Positions 60,455-64,000 of a DNA stretch of 64,000 nucleotides are shown piece after piece (positions within the stretch are counted from its first letter, which is position 1; each line of letters begins with the position of its first letter). The notes beneath the pieces are model-generated. The model had not been told where the DNA came from. It made no database searches and saw only the letters and a list, made by a program, of their open reading frames with translations. The translations under genes were made by a program, and so were the position numbers. Source of the stretch: a bacterium (lineage in GTDB: Bacteria; Bacteroidota; Ignavibacteria; SZUA-365); contig JAHLLD010000004.1 of the NCBI GenBank assembly GCA_020444325.1, positions 124,001-188,000 on the forward strand, written 5' to 3'.

Positions 60455-61567
60455 ATGATCGTGCATCCGTCAGATCTTCGCTGGGGACATTGGAGAAAAA
60501 TTTTTTTCATGACTGCATTCTGGTCGGCAGCCATCGTGTTCATCATCACCTATGAAGCCGTCCTTACCGACTTCGAGGCCACAACAGGGGGGGATTCATA
60601 CAGCTTTACCACGATTATGCTGATATCGCTGTCCGTTGGGATCCCGGCCTCATTCATCCTTGCCCTCTTCGAAATTGCATTTTTCAGTCGGGTCTTTCGC
60701 AAGAAGCCATTTGGAACGGTGCTTGCGGTGAAAACAGCCATCTATATTGGCTGTATCTTCGTGGCCAATTCGCTGGCCTTATTGTTGGTGTACAGTTCAG
60801 AGCTCGGGGCGGGAATGCTTGAGCCGATCGTTTGGAAACAGTATCTCAAAGATTCGATACTCAGCGGGATGATGCTGCTGCGGATGATTTACTGGGGCGT
60901 TTGCGTTTTTCTCGCGCTCTTTTTTGTTCAGGTCAGCCAGAAATTCGGCGATGGCGTACTGTTGAGCTTTATCCTGGGCAAGTACCATCATCCCAGGGAG
61001 GAGCATCGCATTTTCATGTTTCTCGATTTAAAATCATCAACCACCTACGCCGAGAAACTTGGCCATATCCGCTACAGTCAGCTCATACAGGATTGTTTTT
61101 TCGATCTTACTGACGTGGCGATGAAATATCACGCCATGATATATCAGTACGTCGGCGATGAGGTCGTACTCACATGGGAGACGGACCTTGGCGTACGCGA
61201 CGGAAATTGTGTGGAGGCATTTTATGCATACGACGCCGCCCTACGCTCACGCAGCGACTATTACATGAAGCGGTACGGGATGCTGCCTGAATTCAAGGCG
61301 GCACTCAATGTCGGCTCGGTGACGGCTGCTGAAGTCGGAGAGGTGAAGAAAGAGCTTGCATATCACGGAGACGTCCTCAACACCGCAGCCCGCATACAGG
61401 AAAAGTGCAATGAATTCGGGTGCCGACTGCTCGTCTCAGAAGCGATCTGCGGTTGTGTCGATGCATTGAAGAGTTATACCACGAACCTGGTTGGGGATGT
61501 TACGCTGAAAGGGAAGTTGAAGTCCGTAAGAATCTATACCGTGCAGGAAGGCGCAGCCATGCAGTAG
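60455..61567 (+). CDS. Membrane-bound class III adenylate/guanylate cyclase
   Basis: A 370-residue protein. Four or five membrane helices (residues 15-160) precede a class III cyclase domain (180-365). Metal-binding Asp191 (IFMFLDLKSST) and Asp235 (YVGDEVV) are present, and GDVLNTAARIQEKC supplies the transition-state Asn/Arg pair, so it should be active. Base specificity (ATP or GTP) cannot be decided by eye. AAGGAGA lies 8 bases before the ATG at 60455; earlier in-frame ATGs lack a site. The small gene at 61579 follows after 11 bases. Confidence 0.9.
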   Translation: MIVHPSDLRWGHWRKIFFMTAFWSAAIVFIITYEAVLTDFEATTGGDSYSFTTIMLISLSVGIPASFILALFEIAFFSRVFRKKPFGTVLAVKTAIYIGCIFVANSLALLLVYSSELGAGMLEPIVWKQYLKDSILSGMMLLRMIYWGVCVFLALFFVQVSQKFGDGVLLSFILGKYHHPREEHRIFMFLDLKSSTTYAEKLGHIRYSQLIQDCFFDLTDVAMKYHAMIYQYVGDEVVLTWETDLGVRDGNCVEAFYAYDAALRSRSDYYMKRYGMLPEFKAALNVGSVTAAEVGEVKKELAYHGDVLNTAARIQEKCNEFGCRLLVSEAICGCVDALKSYTTNLVGDVTLKGKLKSVRIYTVQEGAAMQ

Positions 61568-61578
61568 CACCTCCTGCC

Positions 61579-61876
61579 ATGCCATCGATTCTTTATCACG
61601 ATGTTGAAACCATGATACCGAACGAATACATGAGTATTCGGCATCCCGGCATGATCGACGCTGACGAAAAAGAACTCCCTTCTTCACCGGAAAATGATGA
61701 ATGGGCGGGGGGGGGGGGGGGGAACTGAGAGCTACCGGCTCGTACCCATTGAGAACGGGATTCGCCTCGTTGCTGAAGTTGACGCGGTGGAAACATTCGA
61801 GGACTTCATGAACGAGCACTTCCCGAAGGCCCTTCAGGTTGTGAAAACACTGGCGGAGCAGCAGAAGCACGAGTAA
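61579..61876 (+). pseudogene. Small gene interrupted by a run of 16 G (possible phase variation)
   Basis: The frame from ATG 61579 runs 43 codons to a tract of 16 Gs (61707-61722) and then meets TGA at 61726. The next frame is open from the tract to TAA 61876 and looks protein-like (SYRLVPIENGIRLVAEVDAV). Removing one G, or adding two, would join both into one 98-residue acidic protein. No family is recognised. It starts 11 bases after the cyclase stop codon, so it may share its transcript. A sequencing error in the run is possible. Confidence 0.6.
61707..61722 (+). repeat. G16 homopolymer
   Basis: Sixteen consecutive G residues inside the small gene after the cyclase, a slippage-prone length for replication. 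Confidence 0.9.
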
Positions 61877-61884
61877 AAACCGCG

Positions 61885-62604
61885 TCAGCCGTTGTTCCTG
61901 CTCTGGGCGATCCTGGAGAGTACCTGCTTCGTCCACTGCAAAAGTGTTTCACGTCCCTCCGGATTTCCCGGCAGAATGCTCTCGGAATTTTCCAACGCAT
62001 AGCGGAGGTGGCGCTCGGCGGAATCGACATGCTGCGGCTGCGTCATCAGTTCTGCTTTCCCCAGGTACAACGAGAGCAGGGGAAAGTCAGGATGACGGGT
62101 CAGGACGCGTTGCATGACGTCAATCGCTTCATTGATGTAACTGTTGCCCACAAGTATTTCTGCTACACCCAGGGCGAGAGTTGGACTGCCGTAGATGCGG
62201 TGTGCCGCGCTGCGAACAAGTTCGATCGGCAGGCTGTCATTACTGCCGGTCGATACCCGCAGCGACAGCAATTGGAACAGCGGATCATCCTCGACGAAAG
62301 GCTGCAGCCATTTCAACTGATCATTGACGAGGGAGGCCGGAAATCCTGGTTGTCCGACACGAGAGCCGCTTTCAAGAATCAGGTCGTAGTAAATTTCGAG
62401 AAATTCATCCCGGTGCCCGGCGTACACCGTGTCACGTCCCTGCGCTGTCATGTCTTCAATTCTCGGACGCAACGAACTGATCAGTTCATCCATTCCCTTG
62501 CGAATACGATGTGAATCCTGCTGCTTGACAAGGATGTCACTGAAGTCGAGATAATCTCCGGGATATCCGACCATATCGATTTTTCTGCTGATCGCCCAGA
62601 GCAT
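61885..62604 (-). CDS. TPR-like helical protein, unknown function
   Basis: A 239-residue, mostly helical protein. The C-terminal 120 residues read like two or three TPR-type helical pairs (NSYINEAIDVMQRVLTRHPD, FPLLSLYLGKAELMTQPQHV); the N-terminal half contains a possible amphipathic anchor. I do not recognise the family. It starts 29 bases after the alkaline phosphatase stop codon and is probably the second gene of that operon. GGAGAAGGG precedes the ATG. Confidence 0.65.
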   Translation of the reverse strand: MLWAISRKIDMVGYPGDYLDFSDILVKQQDSHRIRKGMDELISSLRPRIEDMTAQGRDTVYAGHRDEFLEIYYDLILESGSRVGQPGFPASLVNDQLKWLQPFVEDDPLFQLLSLRVSTGSNDSLPIELVRSAAHRIYGSPTLALGVAEILVGNSYINEAIDVMQRVLTRHPDFPLLSLYLGKAELMTQPQHVDSAERHLRYALENSESILPGNPEGRETLLQWTKQVLSRIAQSRNNG

Positions 62605-62633
62605 CCCTTCTCCATCATCAATGGAGCGGATGT

Positions 62634-64000
62634 TTACTTTCCTGTCGACACGCCGTTGCCGCGCCAGAGTTGCAGCATGACCTGTCCCACTTCCGCATTA
62701 TGCAGGTAGCGTCCCCGCACTAAGTCACGCTCATCGGCGAAACGGGAAAACAGCTCACTCCCGGTGCCGCGCGCATAGAAGGGGATGAGCTGATTCGTGT
62801 GTCCATCGCTGTTGAAGCGCATGCCGGGCATCCGGTGCTTGCCGTTATTGATGATCGGATTGGTAACCGGAGAGTTATCGGCTTCCTTCGGACCGGTGAG
62901 GTAGCCTGTCTCGTGGTCCGCAGTGACAATGAGAAGGTTCTCCTCCCAACCGCCGTTAGCCTCAATCCATGTGATCACAGCTTTGACAGCGTTGTTGAAA
63001 TCGTGTTCCTCCTCGATCAGGCGGCCGGGTTGATTGTCGTGTGCTGCCCAATCGACTGCACCACCTTCCACCATGAGGAAAAATCCATTCGTGTTGTTGT
63101 CGAGCACATTCAACGCGCCGCGTGTCATTACCTCGAGAGTGGGAATCCCCTCATTGAACGGGACGACATACGCATCTTCTTTCCCATCACTCGTGCCACG
63201 TTTTTGCTGCAGGGTTTCGTGAACACGCGGGAGGCCGAGCACGCGCAAAGGGGTGTCGCCATGAGTCAGTTTGTGGAAATCCTCTTCCGACTCAATCAGC
63301 GTCCAGGCATCAGCCATCCCATCGCCGTCGATATCCTGCACACTGCTGTTTCCGGAATTGGCAGCAACGCCGAATGTCGTACTGCCATCCATAAGATGTT
63401 TCCATGCATCCTCACCCCCAACGTAGCGGTAATACGCATCAGTTCTTGCTCTGGCATTGTCGTCGAACAGCGGGTGGCCGGCGCCCATGATGACCGAAAG
63501 CCGGCTGTCGAGCAGCATCTCGCGAGCCAGTTCTTCGTAATTCTCACGGTGCCGATTGTGTGCGACGAAGGAAGCCGGTGTAGCATGCGTCCATGGCACG
63601 GAAGTAACCACTCCAGCGGACTTACCGAGCAGAATCGCACACTCCGTTATATTCTGCAGGGGCTTGAGATTGACATCGACACCGACACGCTTCTTGGCGG
63701 TTTCCTGTCCGGTCGCGAGTGCAGTTGCCGCCGCTGCAGATCCCGTCGCTCCATGCTTGACCCAGGTGAACGTCGCCCACGCGCTGTGTGAATTGTAGCC
63801 AGGCTGCCCGCTCCCCTTGTCAGATGCCTCCTCCGCCTTTGCGGGATATGTGCTCAGGAAGAATTTCTGTGGAAACTGTTCGTAAGGCTGTGATTCGAAT
63901 GCACCGTCATGCCAGGCGTTCGCTGCCTGGATGTGGTTGTAGCCGCAGCCATCGCTGATCATGACAATGATGTTCTTCGGCACCGTCCGTCCCTGCGATA
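62634..64000 (-). CDS. Alkaline phosphatase, 5' end outside the window
   Basis: At least 449 residues of an alkaline phosphatase; the frame is still open at the window edge, so the true N-terminus and any signal peptide are not seen. A GTG at 63983 is only an internal candidate. IIVMISDGCG binds metal, GATGSAAAATALATGQ carries the nucleophilic Ser, EGGAVDWAAHDNQ and TADHETG supply further metal ligands, and DGHTNQLIPFYARG ends the site. It releases phosphate from organic phosphomonoesters outside the cytoplasm. A TPR-like gene follows in the same direction. Confidence 0.93.
   Translation of the reverse strand, partial: SQGRTVPKNIIVMISDGCGYNHIQAANAWHDGAFESQPYEQFPQKFFLSTYPAKAEEASDKGSGQPGYNSHSAWATFTWVKHGATGSAAAATALATGQETAKKRVGVDVNLKPLQNITECAILLGKSAGVVTSVPWTHATPASFVAHNRHRENYEELAREMLLDSRLSVIMGAGHPLFDDNARARTDAYYRYVGGEDAWKHLMDGSTTFGVAANSGNSSVQDIDGDGMADAWTLIESEEDFHKLTHGDTPLRVLGLPRVHETLQQKRGTSDGKEDAYVVPFNEGIPTLEVMTRGALNVLDNNTNGFFLMVEGGAVDWAAHDNQPGRLIEEEHDFNNAVKAVITWIEANGGWEENLLIVTADHETGYLTGPKEADNSPVTNPIINNGKHRMPGMRFNSDGHTNQLIPFYARGTGSELFSRFADERDLVRGRYLHNAEVGQVMLQLWRGNGVSTGK

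Noticed and set aside
1-64000. tRNA, rRNA, prophage or replication origin
   Set aside because: I looked for cloverleaf genes, rRNA signatures, phage genes and DnaA-box clusters and saw none that I could support.

Overview
The window looks like chromosomal DNA of a bacterium from the Bacteroidota/Ignavibacteriota/Kapabacteria side of the FCB group. The main reason is that at least eight secreted proteins end in the roughly 80-residue type IX secretion (T9SS) sorting domain, with the typical pattern of YPNP, then LLG(R/K)EV-like, then LPxGxYxxRL and a basic end. There are also a TonB-dependent receptor with a carboxypeptidase-regulatory-like N-domain, Reg_prop/Y_Y_Y hybrid sensor kinases, and one promoter of the Bacteroidota -33/-7 type. 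Other promoters look like ordinary TTGACA/TACTAT sites, which argues against a typical Bacteroidales or Flavobacteriales genome. No rRNA, tRNA, CRISPR array or phage was seen. The genus cannot be named from sequence alone.

Layout. 1-6.7 kb: RRM RNA-binding protein, two small membrane proteins, a response-regulator relative with a degenerate receiver, a tiny lipoprotein overlapping an AraC/GyrI regulator, a higBA toxin-antitoxin pair, and a phosphoesterase lipoprotein. 7-17.6 kb: secreted beta-helix and LVIVD-repeat proteins, a radical SAM enzyme, a CNNM/CorC-type membrane protein, another T9SS protein and a lipoprotein. 17.9-27.9 kb: an ABC exporter pair, FkbM methyltransferase, DUF1579-like protein, an HTH protein with a minisatellite linker, a sensor that stops right after its membrane helix, an M20 hydrolase and alanine racemase. 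28-38.4 kb: APC permease fused to UspA domains, T9SS protein, GH20 hexosaminidase and a 1388-residue hybrid sensor kinase. 38.4-39.3 kb: a gene-free, repeat-rich stretch. 39.3-64 kb: subtilase, TPR histidine kinase, TfoX-like protein, copper-site T9SS protein, carbonic anhydrase, a 74-residue secreted mini-protein, F420/NADP-type oxidoreductase, intradiol dioxygenase-like protein, RAYT transposase, DUF1566 protein, XRE/DUF2178 operon, cysteine-protease-like T9SS protein, TonB receptor, outer-membrane protein, membrane adenylate cyclase, a gene broken by a G16 run, and an alkaline phosphatase that runs off the end.

Common theme: cell-surface and secreted functions (binding, degradation, phosphate and amino-sugar release, sensing), with single-gene or two-gene transcription units usually closed by good hairpin terminators.

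The most unusual signal is a dispersed palindrome, TATGCA-N5-TGCATA (mostly TATGCAGAAAGTGCATA). Ten full copies and one shorter variant were found by eye, all between genes and most just after stop codons. Other notable items are the probable phase-variable G16 gene, the mini T9SS-tail protein, the sensor with no transmitter domain, and several palindrome or tandem-repeat patches.
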